NCBI GenBank assembly: GCA_036337945.1
Contig: JAYZDF010000082.1
Location: forward strand, 12,933 to 76,932
Direction of reading: 5' to 3'
Length of the DNA stretch: 64,000 nucleotides
From: JAYZDF01 sp036337945
GTDB lineage: Bacteria; Myxococcota; Kuafuiibacteriia; Kuafuiibacteriales; Kuafuiibacteriaceae
In this document: positions 53,405 to 62,600 of the stretch, piece by piece
Layout: every line of letters begins with the position of its first letter
Numbering within the stretch: position 1 is the first letter of the stretch
Position numbers and translations under genes: made by a program
Notes under the pieces: generated by a model
Database searches by the model: none
The model's input: the letters and a program-made list of their open reading frames with translations, nothing else
What the model was told of the DNA's origin: nothing

Positions 53405-54403
53405 CTATTTCTTAACATCAATGAGCTTGCTCTTACTGCCACCCGGGGACCAAACTTCCATTTTGCGTCGTTCAATTACAATCGCAGAGCCGGGTTCGCC
53501 GGGCTCGCCCAGTCCTACATCAGCCATAATTAGCTTATCTCCTAACCGAGATAAGGGACGACCAACGGCGGAAGGCCGAACCGCATCAGTTCGCGTATGA
53601 CCGATCACCATGTGTTCCCCTCCCAAAATATCAAGCGAAGTCCGAATTTCATCTCGGGTCTCTTGTCCTGCATCGAAGCAAAAATCGCGATGCCATAATG
53701 GCCCCTTAGGATCTCTGAGAATACCACTGGGCTCCAAATCAGCATAAAACCGTGGGTCTTTTGACCAAGCCTTCTGTGCATGCTCATTCAGTCCGCTCAG
53801 TCCCAGGCTGGCCCACATCGGGGAGATTCCGGCATGGACAAAAATCAGACTACCGTATTTTAGAGCGATAGGAAGTTGCCTTATTTCCTTACCGTACTTT
53901 CCTTTCGGTCCCATCGCGAGACGATACCGTTCTCTACCTGGCGCATTTTGTTCTTCCCACGCTTGTATTCTTCCGCCAATTGGCATTATTGCTTCGCTGC
54001 GATAGGGAGCACCGAGATACTCGTGAACTTGATGCATTCGACGCGTGTAAAAAAGATCAATTTCCGAGTCGGTCGCAAACTCCATATACTCGTCCGCTGT
54101 GACATATGCTTCATGCTGAAGTGCGCTTAGCACTTCATGATTACCGAGCAACCACAGCGCGTCCCCACCGGCTTCTTGTGCTTGAGGACGAAGTTTCATC
54201 ATAAGGTCCATTGACGCCCGCGCACCAGGTCCTCGATTGCAAATATCGCCGAGCTGAATAAAGACAGTTTTACCCCCTCGCCAATCACCATTCTTGGTGA
54301 TGAGACGTAAACCAAAGAGCATTCGCTCTAACAGCGTGATTTGCGCATTGAGATCACCGATGACCACCATTCGAGGCGGTAAATCGAATTCTAGTGTCGT
54401 CAT
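53405..54403 (-). CDS. PPP-type metallophosphatase, Shewanella-like, with altered metal motifs
   Basis: A 332-residue phosphoprotein-phosphatase-fold protein. It has GNHE (87-90), FVHAG and the VIGHT histidine, and the insert with a MGPKGKYGKEIRQLP segment seen in Shewanella-like (SLP/Shelph) phosphatases. Two hallmarks differ from the family consensus. GDxHG reads GDLNA, so the metal-ligand His is Asn19. GDxxDRG reads GDICNRG, so the Asp paired with the catalytic His is Asn56. It has no signal peptide, so it is cytoplasmic. It could still bind one metal, have altered activity, or act on a Ser/Thr-phosphorylated partner. It starts 22 bp after the small membrane-protein gene. Confidence 0.82.
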   Translation of the reverse strand: MTTLEFDLPPRMVVIGDLNAQITLLERMLFGLRLITKNGDWRGGKTVFIQLGDICNRGPGARASMDLMMKLRPQAQEAGGDALWLLGNHEVLSALQHEAYVTADEYMEFATDSEIDLFYTRRMHQVHEYLGAPYRSEAIMPIGGRIQAWEEQNAPGRERYRLAMGPKGKYGKEIRQLPIALKYGSLIFVHAGISPMWASLGLSGLNEHAQKAWSKDPRFYADLEPSGILRDPKGPLWHRDFCFDAGQETRDEIRTSLDILGGEHMVIGHTRTDAVRPSAVGRPLSRLGDKLIMADVGLGEPGEPGSAIVIERRKMEVWSPGGSKSKLIDVKK

Positions 54404-54425
54404 GAAAGTTGTACTCCAAGCTGCG

Positions 54426-54800
54426 TTAGATGTTGGTCGCCCAAATCAAAACGAAAACAGGACCCGCGAGCAAGAACGTTCCGATCCCACATAAGATTGA
54501 GAGTAACGCTTTTCTTCTCGTCGGTGTTTGCTTTGACACGAGTAAAACGACTCCCAAGGTCACTGCCACGGATGCGACAGCTACTCCGGTGCCAAGACCA
54601 GCAGCTGCGAACAAAGCTGCCCTCGGAATTCCTAGCCATGACGCGAGGTACGTACACGCGACTCCTAGTACCATGAAGGACAGGCTAAGTGGACCCGCAA
54701 GTGCCTGGAATTTGGGCGATAAAATTAACACCGGTAAGTTAATCGCAATGATCTCTTCTTCTTCGACCGGTTTTTCTTCTTCAATTTTATTCAGCGTCAA
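54426..54800 (-). CDS. Small membrane protein of unknown function
   Basis: A 124-residue protein with an acidic N-terminus (EEEKPVEEEEII) and four hydrophobic segments at about 33-52, 55-72, 72-90 and 100-122. A basic TPTRRK loop lies before the last helix, so the loop is probably cytoplasmic. I recognise no family. TTG start at 54800 with GAGG nine bases upstream. It is divergent from icmF and followed after 22 bp by the phosphatase, so the two may be cotranscribed. Confidence 0.55.
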   Translation of the reverse strand: MTLNKIEEEKPVEEEEIIAINLPVLILSPKFQALAGPLSLSFMVLGVACTYLASWLGIPRAALFAAAGLGTGVAVASVAVTLGVVLLVSKQTPTRRKALLSILCGIGTFLLAGPVFVLIWATNI

Positions 54801-54861
54801 ACCCTTAAACCTCGCCCATCCAATTCATCAAATGACATCAAAAGGTCAATCTGATTGGCGA

Positions 54862-57800
54862 ATGACGCGTAAATCGCTAGGTTCCGGTACAGCTATGGGT
54901 GAAAAAATCGAGAAAACCCCAGTAAGAATCGTAACGGCAGCATCACTTTTCGATGGGCACGACGCCGCGATCAACGTCATCCGTCGTATCCTGCAAAGCT
55001 CGGGCGCTGAAGTTATTCATCTTGGACACAATCGCGCCGCCGAAGATGTCGTAGACGCAGCCATCGCCGAAGATGCGCAGGGAATCTGCGTGTCGAGTTA
55101 TCAGGGCGGCCACATGGAATACTTCCGATACATGCGGCAGCTCCTCGATGAAAAAGGAGCCCAACATATCAAAATCTTCGGTGGCGGTGGTGGAGTTATT
55201 GTCCCGCGAGAAATCGAAGAATTACAAAACTCAGGAATTACAAGAATCTTCAGTCCTGAAGACGGAAGAGTCCTCGGTCTTCAAGGCATGATCGACCTGA
55301 TCATTGATGAATGCTCATTCTCAACCCTTGAGTTAGCGCAGCCTTCTGTAGAGACCTTGGCTGTAACAGATAAGGTCAACTTATCTCGTCTGATCACAGC
55401 AACAGAGCACGAAAATAATCCACTGAACTCGCTTTTGAACGACTGTGTACTGCCAGCGGCAGATAAACGAAAAAAGAAAGCTCCCGTCCTTGGTATAACT
55501 GGACCTGGTGGTGCCGGAAAATCGAGCCTCACCGATGAATTAGTTCTACGCTTCGTCACTGACTTTCCAGAGAAGCACGTCGCAGTTATAGCCGTGGACC
55601 CCACGAGAAGGCGAACCGGAGGAGCACTCCTCGGGGACAGAATTAGGATGAACACTCTGTCTCAAAAAAATGTGTATATGCGCAGCCTAGCGACTCGAAG
55701 CTCAGGCTCAGAACTCTCAAAAGCAGCATCAAAAGCCGCAGCCGTATGCCAGGCTTTCGGGTTTGATTTGATCATTGTTGAAACCGCTGGAATTGGTCAA
55801 GGTGACGACGCCATTTGCGAAATCTCAGACCTAAGTCTTTACGTGATGACCTCCGAATTCGGCGCAACCAGCCAACTTGAAAAGATAGAAATGATTGGTA
55901 TCGCCGACGCGATTACAATCAATAAGTTTGAGCGACGGGGTTCTGAAGACGCGCTTCGCGATGTTCGGAAACAATATCGTCGAGAGCGACAACTTTTCGG
56001 CCCTGATTACAAAGACGAAGACCTACCTATTTTCGGCACAATTGCGAGCCAATTTAATGACCCCGGCGTTTCGCGTCTTTATGTCAATATTGTGGGACAA
56101 TTTCAAAGCAAAGGTTTTGAGCTCGGTGAGTCAAAGATACCGCCAGAACGACTTACAGGAGAAGGACGGCCTGGAGTAATTCCAGCAAAGCACATACGAT
56201 ACTTATCCGAAATTAGTGAGACTTGTCGGAACTACCGTGAGAAAGTGGACAAGGCTTCTGACATCGCAAGCTTAGCCTACGCGCTTCAACTCGTAATCAA
56301 GAATCACACAACTATCGACGTCACACCAGGCAAAACAATCAGTACAGCACGGCTCTCGCCAGACGCACCTCCGATCGTTAGCACGCTAGTCGAACAATAT
56401 AACGAAACCATTGAACAACTCGATAAACATGCGACCGAGAGCCTCACTAAGCTTCCGACTCTGATGAAGTCATATAAAGAAGATGAGTTGGTCTATCATG
56501 TTCGTTCAAAAGAGATTCGTCAGCCTTTAGTCTCTCGCTCTTTATCCGGAACTCGAATTCCTAAAGTAGCCTTACCGAAGTACCGAGATTGGGGCGACCT
56601 CTATCGCTGGCTTGCATTCGAGAATGTACCCGGCTCCTTTCCTTATACTTCAGGAACATTTCCGCTCAAACGAACCGGAGAAGCGCCCGCGAGGATGTTC
56701 GCAGGAGAAGGACCACCGGAGAGAACCAACAAGCGATTTCACTTACTCTCGGAAGGACAACCCGCATGTAGACTCTCCACCGCGTTCGACAGTGTCACAC
56801 TTTACGGAGAAGACCCGCACGAACGACCCGACATTTACGGGAAGATAGGTGAATCAGGTGTTTCAATCGCTACGGTAGAAGACGCGGAAAAACTATACGC
56901 AGGATTCGATCTTGTTCATCCAAAAACATCTGTTTCAATGACAATAAACGGCCCAGCACCGATTCTGCTCGCTTTTTTCATGAACACAGCGACTCGTCAG
57001 CAAGTTCGTAAGTTTGTGAAAGCGGAAAATCGGCTTTCACTCAGTGACGCAGAATGCTTGCAACCAGACGCAAACAACGGACGGACATGGGCAGAAGTAA
57101 GATCGCTGCTTTCCGACGAAGAATATACGCGCATTCAAGAGGAGACTCTCGCTCAAGTTCGCGGAACAGTCCAAGCTGATATTCTAAAAGAGGACCAAGC
57201 ACAAAACACTTGTATCTTTTCTACTGAGTTCGCGCTGAAAATGATGGGAGATATTCAAGAATACTTCATCGAGAAAAAAGTTAAAAACTACTACTCTGTG
57301 AGCATCAGTGGGTATCACATCGCAGAGGCCGGTGCGAATCCGATCACTCAAACGGCATTTACTTTGGCGAACGGCTTTACCTACGCTCAATACTATCTTT
57401 CACGAGGCATGCAGATCGATGATTTTGCTCCTAATTTATCATTCTTCTTTTCGAATGGGTTAGACCCTGAATACTCCGTAATTGGACGAGTAGCTCGGCG
57501 GATTTGGTCAGTAGCAATGTCCAAGCTTTATGGCGCTAACGCTCGGAGTCAGAAGCTCAAATATCATATCCAAACTTCGGGACGCTCGTTGCATGCAATG
57601 GAGATTGATTTCAATGATATCCGTACCACTCTGCAGGCATTGCTTGCGTTACAAGACAACTGTAACTCTTTGCATACCAATGCCTATGACGAAGCACTCA
57701 CTACACCCACGGATGAATCGGTGCGTCGGGCGCTCGCCATTCAACTAATTATTGACCGAGAATTCGGGATGACAAAGAACGAAAACCCGACTCAAGGTAG

Positions 57801-58266
57801 CTTTATCACGGAAGAACTTACCAACCTGGTAGAAACGGCAATCCTCGAAGAATTTGATCGAATCACTCGAAGAGGTGGCGTGCTTGGGGCGATGGAAACT
57901 CAATATCAACGCGGTCGCATTCAAGACGAGTCTCTCCACTACGAACAGCTCAAACACGATGGGGATCTTCCTATCATTGGTGTTAATACATTTCTTAATC
58001 CGAATGCCAATTATGAAGAAGAGGCGAATGCAGTGGAGCTAAGGCGGGCCAGCACAGAGGAAAAAGATCGATGCATTTCCAATCTAAGAGATTTCCAAAG
58101 CCGAAATCAGCAAAAGGCTCAATCAGCATTACAAGCTCTCAAACAGACCGCATTATCAAACGAAAATATTTTTGCTGAACTTATGAAAACAGCTGACGTC
58201 GCTAGCCTTGGACAAATCACAAATTGTCTTTATCAAGTCGGCGGTCAATATCGTCGAAACATGTAA
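54862..58266 (+). CDS. icmF: IcmF, fused isobutyryl-CoA mutase and G-protein chaperone
   Basis: A protein of about 1134 residues with three parts in one chain. First is a B12-binding domain (VRIVTAASLFDGHDAAI, with the cobalt-ligating His in DGHD at about 54952). Second is a MeaB-like GTPase domain (P-loop GPGGAGKSSLTDEL at 55501-55542). Third is the mutase TIM barrel (YRWLAFENVPGSFPYTSGTF, SMTINGPAPILLAFFMN). It rearranges branched acyl-CoA such as isobutyryl-CoA using adenosylcobalamin, with GTP hydrolysis guarding the cofactor. The frame is open back to 54430, but that part is antisense to the small membrane gene. ATGs at 54832, 54862 and 54895 are all possible and none has a good ribosome binding site. 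It is convergent with ruvB, six bases apart. Confidence 0.93.
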   Translation: MTRKSLGSGTAMGEKIEKTPVRIVTAASLFDGHDAAINVIRRILQSSGAEVIHLGHNRAAEDVVDAAIAEDAQGICVSSYQGGHMEYFRYMRQLLDEKGAQHIKIFGGGGGVIVPREIEELQNSGITRIFSPEDGRVLGLQGMIDLIIDECSFSTLELAQPSVETLAVTDKVNLSRLITATEHENNPLNSLLNDCVLPAADKRKKKAPVLGITGPGGAGKSSLTDELVLRFVTDFPEKHVAVIAVDPTRRRTGGALLGDRIRMNTLSQKNVYMRSLATRSSGSELSKAASKAAAVCQAFGFDLIIVETAGIGQGDDAICEISDLSLYVMTSEFGATSQLEKIEMIGIADAITINKFERRGSEDALRDVRKQYRRERQLFGPDYKDEDLPIFGTIASQFNDPGVSRLYVNIVGQFQSKGFELGESKIPPERLTGEGRPGVIPAKHIRYLSEISETCRNYREKVDKASDIASLAYALQLVIKNHTTIDVTPGKTISTARLSPDAPPIVSTLVEQYNETIEQLDKHATESLTKLPTLMKSYKEDELVYHVRSKEIRQPLVSRSLSGTRIPKVALPKYRDWGDLYRWLAFENVPGSFPYTSGTFPLKRTGEAPARMFAGEGPPERTNKRFHLLSEGQPACRLSTAFDSVTLYGEDPHERPDIYGKIGESGVSIATVEDAEKLYAGFDLVHPKTSVSMTINGPAPILLAFFMNTATRQQVRKFVKAENRLSLSDAECLQPDANNGRTWAEVRSLLSDEEYTRIQEETLAQVRGTVQADILKEDQAQNTCIFSTEFALKMMGDIQEYFIEKKVKNYYSVSISGYHIAEAGANPITQTAFTLANGFTYAQYYLSRGMQIDDFAPNLSFFFSNGLDPEYSVIGRVARRIWSVAMSKLYGANARSQKLKYHIQTSGRSLHAMEIDFNDIRTTLQALLALQDNCNSLHTNAYDEALTTPTDESVRRALAIQLIIDREFGMTKNENPTQGSFITEELTNLVETAILEEFDRITRRGGVLGAMETQYQRGRIQDESLHYEQLKHDGDLPIIGVNTFLNPNANYEEEANAVELRRASTEEKDRCISNLRDFQSRNQQKAQSALQALKQTALSNENIFAELMKTADVASLGQITNCLYQVGGQYRRNM

Positions 58267-58272
58267 GCCAAA

Positions 58273-59304
58273 TTAGAGTAAGTTTTTCTGAGGTTGCGGC
58301 TTTGAGAAATGGTCGAAAGCTTTTCCGGTTGCTACTCGTCCTCGAGGAGTGCGCGCGAGATAGCCCTCTTTTATAAGATAGGGTTCGACAACACTATCTA
58401 TGGTACTTGAGTCTTCGCCCACTGAAGCGCTGACGGTATCTAAACCAACAGGCCCACCTCCAAAACGTTCGATAATGGTCAGCAGTAGGCGCCGGTCCAT
58501 ATCGTCGAACCCAACGGGGTCAATATCTAGTCGTCCTAACGCATCCGATGCTAAGTCTTTCGTTATTTTGCCTTCAGTTTCGAGCTGCGCGAAATCTCGA
58601 ACTCTGCGTAGAAGACGGTTGGCTATTCTCGGAGTACCTCTTGAACGCCGCGCGATTTCTGCTGCGCCTTCATGATCAAGTTCCGCACCGAGTAGACTCG
58701 CCGAACGGTTGAGTATCACTAACAGCTCATCAGGAGAGTAAAAATCGACTCGTCCCACATACCCAAAACGGTCACGTAGCGGACTAGAAAGTAAGCCACT
58801 CTTAGTCGTAGCACCAATAAGCGTAAATCGCGAAAGGGGGATCGGGTGTGTGCGTGCATGCGGACCGTCACCGAGGACGACGTCAATGCGAAAGTCCTCC
58901 ATCGCCGGATAGAGATATTCTTCCACTGCCGCAGAAAGCCGATGGATTTCATCAATAAACAAAACATCATTCGGCTGAAGGTTCGTCAGGATTCCCGCTA
59001 AATCTCCTTTCTTCTCGATCGCAGGGCCTGAATTCACATGTACGCTGGAGCCCATTTCATTCGCAATAATATGAGCCAAAGATGTTTTTCCAAGCCCGGG
59101 CGGCCCAGACAGTAGGACGTGATCAATCGATTCTTGTCGGGCACCTGCCGCCTTCGTCATAACTTTCAAATTATCTTTGATTTTTTCTTGGCCGACAAAG
59201 TCGTCGAATGTCAGCGGACGAAGTGCGTTGTCTACGGGTTGATCGATTGGCGTCGCAGAAGGAGAAATATCGCGGACTTGAGGCAGGTCAGAACGGGGGC
59301 TCAC
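58273..59304 (-). CDS. ruvB: Holliday junction branch-migration ATPase RuvB
   Basis: A 343-residue AAA+ motor that drives branch migration with RuvA. It opens DNALRPLTFDDFVGQEKIK and has Walker A GPPGLGKTSLAHIIA, Walker B FIDEIHRL, the beta-hairpin segment MEDFRIDVVLG, the sensor segment TLIGATTKSGLLSSPLRDRFG, and GTPRIANRLLRRVRDFA. The C-terminal winged helix (GGGPVGLDTVSASVGED, GYLARTPRGR) binds DNA. GTG start with AAGG about six bases upstream. It is separated from ruvA by a protease-like lipoprotein gene, which starts 26 bp upstream of ruvB, so the ruvCAB order is kept with an insertion. Confidence 0.97.
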   Translation of the reverse strand: MSPRSDLPQVRDISPSATPIDQPVDNALRPLTFDDFVGQEKIKDNLKVMTKAAGARQESIDHVLLSGPPGLGKTSLAHIIANEMGSSVHVNSGPAIEKKGDLAGILTNLQPNDVLFIDEIHRLSAAVEEYLYPAMEDFRIDVVLGDGPHARTHPIPLSRFTLIGATTKSGLLSSPLRDRFGYVGRVDFYSPDELLVILNRSASLLGAELDHEGAAEIARRSRGTPRIANRLLRRVRDFAQLETEGKITKDLASDALGRLDIDPVGFDDMDRRLLLTIIERFGGGPVGLDTVSASVGEDSSTIDSVVEPYLIKEGYLARTPRGRVATGKAFDHFSKPQPQKNLL

Positions 59305-59329
59305 AAAGGCCTTATATCAGGTTTTTGTC

Positions 59330-60616
59330 TTATTGGATGCTTGCAACTGCATCGGAGGCTGAAAGAATTCCCATCTCCATTGTCGCAAAGCTCACGACAA
59401 CCCCATTTCCGTTCAAAAGTAGGTCAGTACCAAGGGTTCCAATGTCATCATGACCGTTGCTTGTTCGGCTCGCACCAAGATCAATCGTCGTCATGCTCAC
59501 CTCACGGCCTGCCACTTGAAAAGGTACCCGACGGGAAAGTTCATGCGCAATGTTTACTGAATCGTCTTCGGCCGCCGACGCTGCACCATTGATAGCTCCA
59601 CGAGGCAGATATCGACTGGCGTCCGAGTGTAGGAACGTAACTGGAGAACCTGTTTCAATCTGTACTGCTAATTCAGGACTGGTGTTGACTCTCGCGCTCG
59701 TATAAACCTCGCCGTTCCAGGTGAACACGGGTGCCTTACTCGTCACAGAGACCATCATCCCCTGACATGACGCTTCTCCAAACCCAAGTAAGAGCCGTTT
59801 TGCTCTTCGGTCGATGGTGAAACATCCATCTCGAAGTAGAAGCTGAGGAGAGAGAAATCCGTCAATTCGAGAAGTACCCTTTCCAAAAATCTCGTCCATG
59901 GTGCTTAGGTCGGTTACGAGCCAAGGAACATTTTTATTTGTCCAGGTGCCAAGTGCCATCTCATCGGTCGCGCTCGTCGCGAAGCGTACGATATAACCCG
60001 CAGCCTGGCGCATTACAGTGAATTGCACATCAGAACGAACCAGGTCGAGCTCTTCCGCGACCTCTGGTCGCAACACATTTTCGGTCGCGCCGGTATCCCA
60101 AAGCATCCGGAACTCTCGACCCATCATGTTCATCTTCACGACTGGAAACCCAACAGACAACGCAGCCTCATCGAGTTCAAGACTCATCATCCCCTGGTTG
60201 ACGTTGCTTTGGCGAATCGGAGCGTCCTGGTCGATATTTTCAAGAAGGGCGCTCAACAAGCGATTGGTGTGACTTCGTCGGTGGAGATTTTCCAAGTTTT
60301 CGAGCACCATCGCTGTGTTACCTTTGCGATAGGCGACTCTTGCGTTCCAATCTGCGATATCTTGCTGTTCGCTCACCCAATCAGGGCGCAAGCTCTGGAC
60401 CCAGTTCTCACCGCCCTGCCCCTGTGCACGAGACAGCTCACCAAAGCGAGCTCGACGAAAGAGCTCAAGCGACTGTTCTGCAGATTCAATATTTTGGCGG
60501 TTAGACTGCGCCACAACGGAAATCTTCTTCGTCCGGGTGTGCCCCGCACATCCCACCATGGATAACCCGCTAACAATAAGTGAAAAGCCTAGTAAAATAT
60601 TGACTGTAGAACGCAT
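59330..60616 (-). CDS. Retropepsin-like lipoprotein inserted between ruvA and ruvB
   Basis: From ATG 60616 the protein is 428 residues with a lipoprotein signal (LIVSGLSMVGC). A helical region with TPR-like character follows, then a retropepsin-like domain: VVKMNMMGREFRMLWDTGATENVL (written here in part, near 60085-60120), with the catalytic D-T-G-A, and IDGFLSPQLLL. A second half (about 59350-59720) repeats the pattern with VQIETGSPVTFLH, where the Asp is Glu, and DIGTLGTDLLL. It may act as a self-contained pseudo-dimer in which only one half has Asp. It is exported to an envelope membrane, so it is unlikely to work with the RuvABC proteins around it. Start choice rests on the signal peptide. 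Confidence 0.68.
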   Translation of the reverse strand: MRSTVNILLGFSLIVSGLSMVGCAGHTRTKKISVVAQSNRQNIESAEQSLELFRRARFGELSRAQGQGGENWVQSLRPDWVSEQQDIADWNARVAYRKGNTAMVLENLENLHRRSHTNRLLSALLENIDQDAPIRQSNVNQGMMSLELDEAALSVGFPVVKMNMMGREFRMLWDTGATENVLRPEVAEELDLVRSDVQFTVMRQAAGYIVRFATSATDEMALGTWTNKNVPWLVTDLSTMDEIFGKGTSRIDGFLSPQLLLRDGCFTIDRRAKRLLLGFGEASCQGMMVSVTSKAPVFTWNGEVYTSARVNTSPELAVQIETGSPVTFLHSDASRYLPRGAINGAASAAEDDSVNIAHELSRRVPFQVAGREVSMTTIDLGASRTSNGHDDIGTLGTDLLLNGNGVVVSFATMEMGILSASDAVASIQ

Positions 60617-60690
60617 AGTGCTCTTCGAATCGGTCGAGCGGCCTCGCAACTTAAGGCCCTAACGCGATTTTCTTTGGCAATTTTCGATAA

Positions 60691-61284
60691 TTAGGAGCGA
60701 AGGTAGTTCAAAGCCTGCCGAATCAAGCCATCAAGGTCTTGCTCACCGGCAAGGTCATCAACGGCTCGCTTCGCTGCCTGCTCCGCCGCACCTGGTCGAA
60801 ACCCTAGGTTTTTGAGCGCACTCAACAAATCACTCATCAATGGTGAATCTCCGGTCGAAGCGACCGGGGGGGTCGAGAGTATATCTACGCCAATCGAGCG
60901 GAACTTATCCTGCAGGTCTACCACCATCCTTTCGGCGGTCTTTTTTCCGACTCCCGGCAGTTTTGTCATCTGCTTAATATCTCCACTCACAACTAACTGC
61001 ACGAGCTCGTCAATCGGCGTCCCGACGATGGCAATGGCTTTGGATGGGCCAATGTTTGGAACACTGGTCAAGTGGTTGAAGATTTCCCGCTCTTGTTTCG
61101 TCCGAAATCCATAAAGCATGAAGGCATCTTCTCGAACGTGAGTCTGAACAAAGACGTCAACCTGGTCTCCGACCGCATAAACACCCCCAAGAGCGACATT
61201 GAGAAGGTAGCCCACTCCCTGGACGTCAACGACGATGCTCTGGGGTTCCACATCAATCACCTCGCCTCGAATTCTTCCTATCAT
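60691..61284 (-). CDS. ruvA: Holliday junction protein RuvA
   Basis: A 197-residue protein that binds the four-way junction as a tetramer and recruits RuvB. Domain I is an OB-fold (MIGRIRGEVIDVEPQS, VQTHVREDAFMLYGF). Domain II holds two helix-hairpin-helix motifs (LTSVPNIGPSKAIAI, KLPGVGKKTAERMVVDL). A flexible linker and the RuvB-binding domain III (LMSDLLSALKNLGFRPGAA) follow. It overlaps ruvC by four bases and is followed after about 74 bp by the lipoprotein gene. Length is normal. Confidence 0.97.
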   Translation of the reverse strand: MIGRIRGEVIDVEPQSIVVDVQGVGYLLNVALGGVYAVGDQVDVFVQTHVREDAFMLYGFRTKQEREIFNHLTSVPNIGPSKAIAIVGTPIDELVQLVVSGDIKQMTKLPGVGKKTAERMVVDLQDKFRSIGVDILSTPPVASTGDSPLMSDLLSALKNLGFRPGAAEQAAKRAVDDLAGEQDLDGLIRQALNYLRS

Positions 61285-61790
61285 GTTGTTCTTCCTACTT
61301 TGAGTGGTTCAGGTAAGCCGCTGCGTATACGAGTCGCACCGGCAATTGCCACGGCCAGAGCATCCGCGGCATCGGCTGGTGGCGTCTCTTGTAAACCGAG
61401 TAACACACGAATCATCGCTTGTACTTGTTTTTTGTCCGCCCGGCCATGACCTGTAACTGCCTTCTTTACTTCCGCCGGGGATATCTCATGAATGTCGGCC
61501 TCGGAACAACGCCGAGCTGCCAATAAGGCCACCCCGCGAGCATGGCCTAAGACGAGTGCACTGCGCGCGCTCTTATGATGAAAAATAGATTCTAAGCAGA
61601 TTCGGTCAGGATTGTGATTTTCCATGTTGGACATAAGTTCATCGAAAATCTTATCTATCCTTACAGATAAAGGTGCATCTTTCTTTGTCCTAATGACGCC
61701 TGAATCGATGTATGTAATCTGATTGCCAACACTGTGAAGGACACCCCACCCCGTATTATGTGAGCCAGGATCGATACCGAATACAATCAC
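61281..61790 (-). CDS. ruvC: Holliday junction resolvase RuvC
   Basis: A 169-residue RNase H-fold endonuclease that cuts Holliday junctions. The four catalytic acids are present: D7 in GIDPGSHNTGWG, E67 in ICLESIF, and D140 and D143 in PPADAADALAVA. The basic segment AEVKKAVTGHGRADKKQV contacts DNA. It overlaps yebC and ruvA by four bases on each side, giving a tightly coupled yebC-ruvC-ruvA run. Length is normal. Confidence 0.97.
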   Translation of the reverse strand: MIVFGIDPGSHNTGWGVLHSVGNQITYIDSGVIRTKKDAPLSVRIDKIFDELMSNMENHNPDRICLESIFHHKSARSALVLGHARGVALLAARRCSEADIHEISPAEVKKAVTGHGRADKKQVQAMIRVLLGLQETPPADAADALAVAIAGATRIRSGLPEPLKVGRTT

Positions 61791-62539
61791 GAATTCTGAA
61801 TCTCATTCATGACATCGTCAGCAATCTCGTGATTGCCCCAAACATGCTGTACATCATCATTATCTTCTAATTTATCGATCAGCTTCAGTATTTTTAGAGC
61901 AAGTTGGGCGTCACAGTCGACGCTCGTGGAAGGAATCATCGCAACCTCGGCAACCAGCGATTCAAGGCCCGCTTCGTCCAGAGCTTCCTTCACATCAGCA
62001 AAGTCCCCTTGCGAGGTGTATACTACAATCTGCCCGTCTTCGGTGAACACATCATCGGCCCCAGCTTCGATAGCCGCTTCCATGACTTCATCTTCCGTGT
62101 GTTTATCAGAATCGTAACGAATCATTCCTCTACGAGAAAACAGGAAAGAGACCGCGCCGGACTTTGCTAGTTTACCACCGCTCTTTTCGACCATGTTTCT
62201 CACTTCGGCCAGAGATCGGTTTTGATTGTCCGTAGCGATGTCAATAATGAACGCAACGCCTCCGGGTCCATATGCTTCATAGACAAGCTCATCAATTTGA
62301 CCGCCTTCGAGCTCTCCAGTCCCGCGCTTAATGGCTCGCTGAACGTTGTCTGCGGGCATAGAAGCTGCTCGGGCTTTCTGAATTGCAAGTCGGAGCCGAG
62401 GATTGCCCGAAGGGTCGCCGCCTCCCATCTTTGCCGCTACAGTAATCTCCTTCCCTATTTTCGTGAAGATCTTACCCCGCTTTGCATCCTGAGCACCCTT
62501 TCGATGCTTAATCGTACTCCACTTATTATGTCCCGACAT
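61787..62539 (-). CDS. yebC: YebC/PmpR-family protein
   Basis: A 250-residue cytoplasmic protein of the YebC family, some members of which bind DNA or the ribosome and help translate proline-rich stretches. It opens MSGHNKWSTIKHRKGAQDAKR and contains NPRLRLAIQKARAASMP, the VYEAYGPGGVAFIID segment, and VEKSGGKLAKSGAVSFLF. It is the first gene of the yebC-ruvC-ruvA run, a widespread arrangement. ATG is preceded by GGAAAAG. The gene diverges from the lipoprotein at 62601 with 61 bp between. Confidence 0.95.
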   Translation of the reverse strand: MSGHNKWSTIKHRKGAQDAKRGKIFTKIGKEITVAAKMGGGDPSGNPRLRLAIQKARAASMPADNVQRAIKRGTGELEGGQIDELVYEAYGPGGVAFIIDIATDNQNRSLAEVRNMVEKSGGKLAKSGAVSFLFSRRGMIRYDSDKHTEDEVMEAAIEAGADDVFTEDGQIVVYTSQGDFADVKEALDEAGLESLVAEVAMIPSTSVDCDAQLALKILKLIDKLEDNDDVQHVWGNHEIADDVMNEIQNS

Positions 62540-62592
62540 GTTCTTTTCCGAGCCTCTGACTCAATCGATAGCACGGAGGTTCCCGCTGTGCT

Positions 62593-62597
62593 AGGAG
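62593..62597 (+). promoter_or_regulatory. Ribosome binding site of the gene at 62601
   Basis: AGGAG lies three bases before ATG 62601 and nine before the in-frame GTG 62607. The spacing favours the GTG slightly, which would shorten the signal peptide by two residues. Confidence 0.5.
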
Positions 62598-62600
62598 CGA

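Noticed and set aside
54430..54861. Extended N-terminus of IcmF
   Set aside because: The frame is open here, but it is antisense to a plausible small membrane-protein gene and has no IcmF-like sequence. The family's N-terminus begins near 54895.
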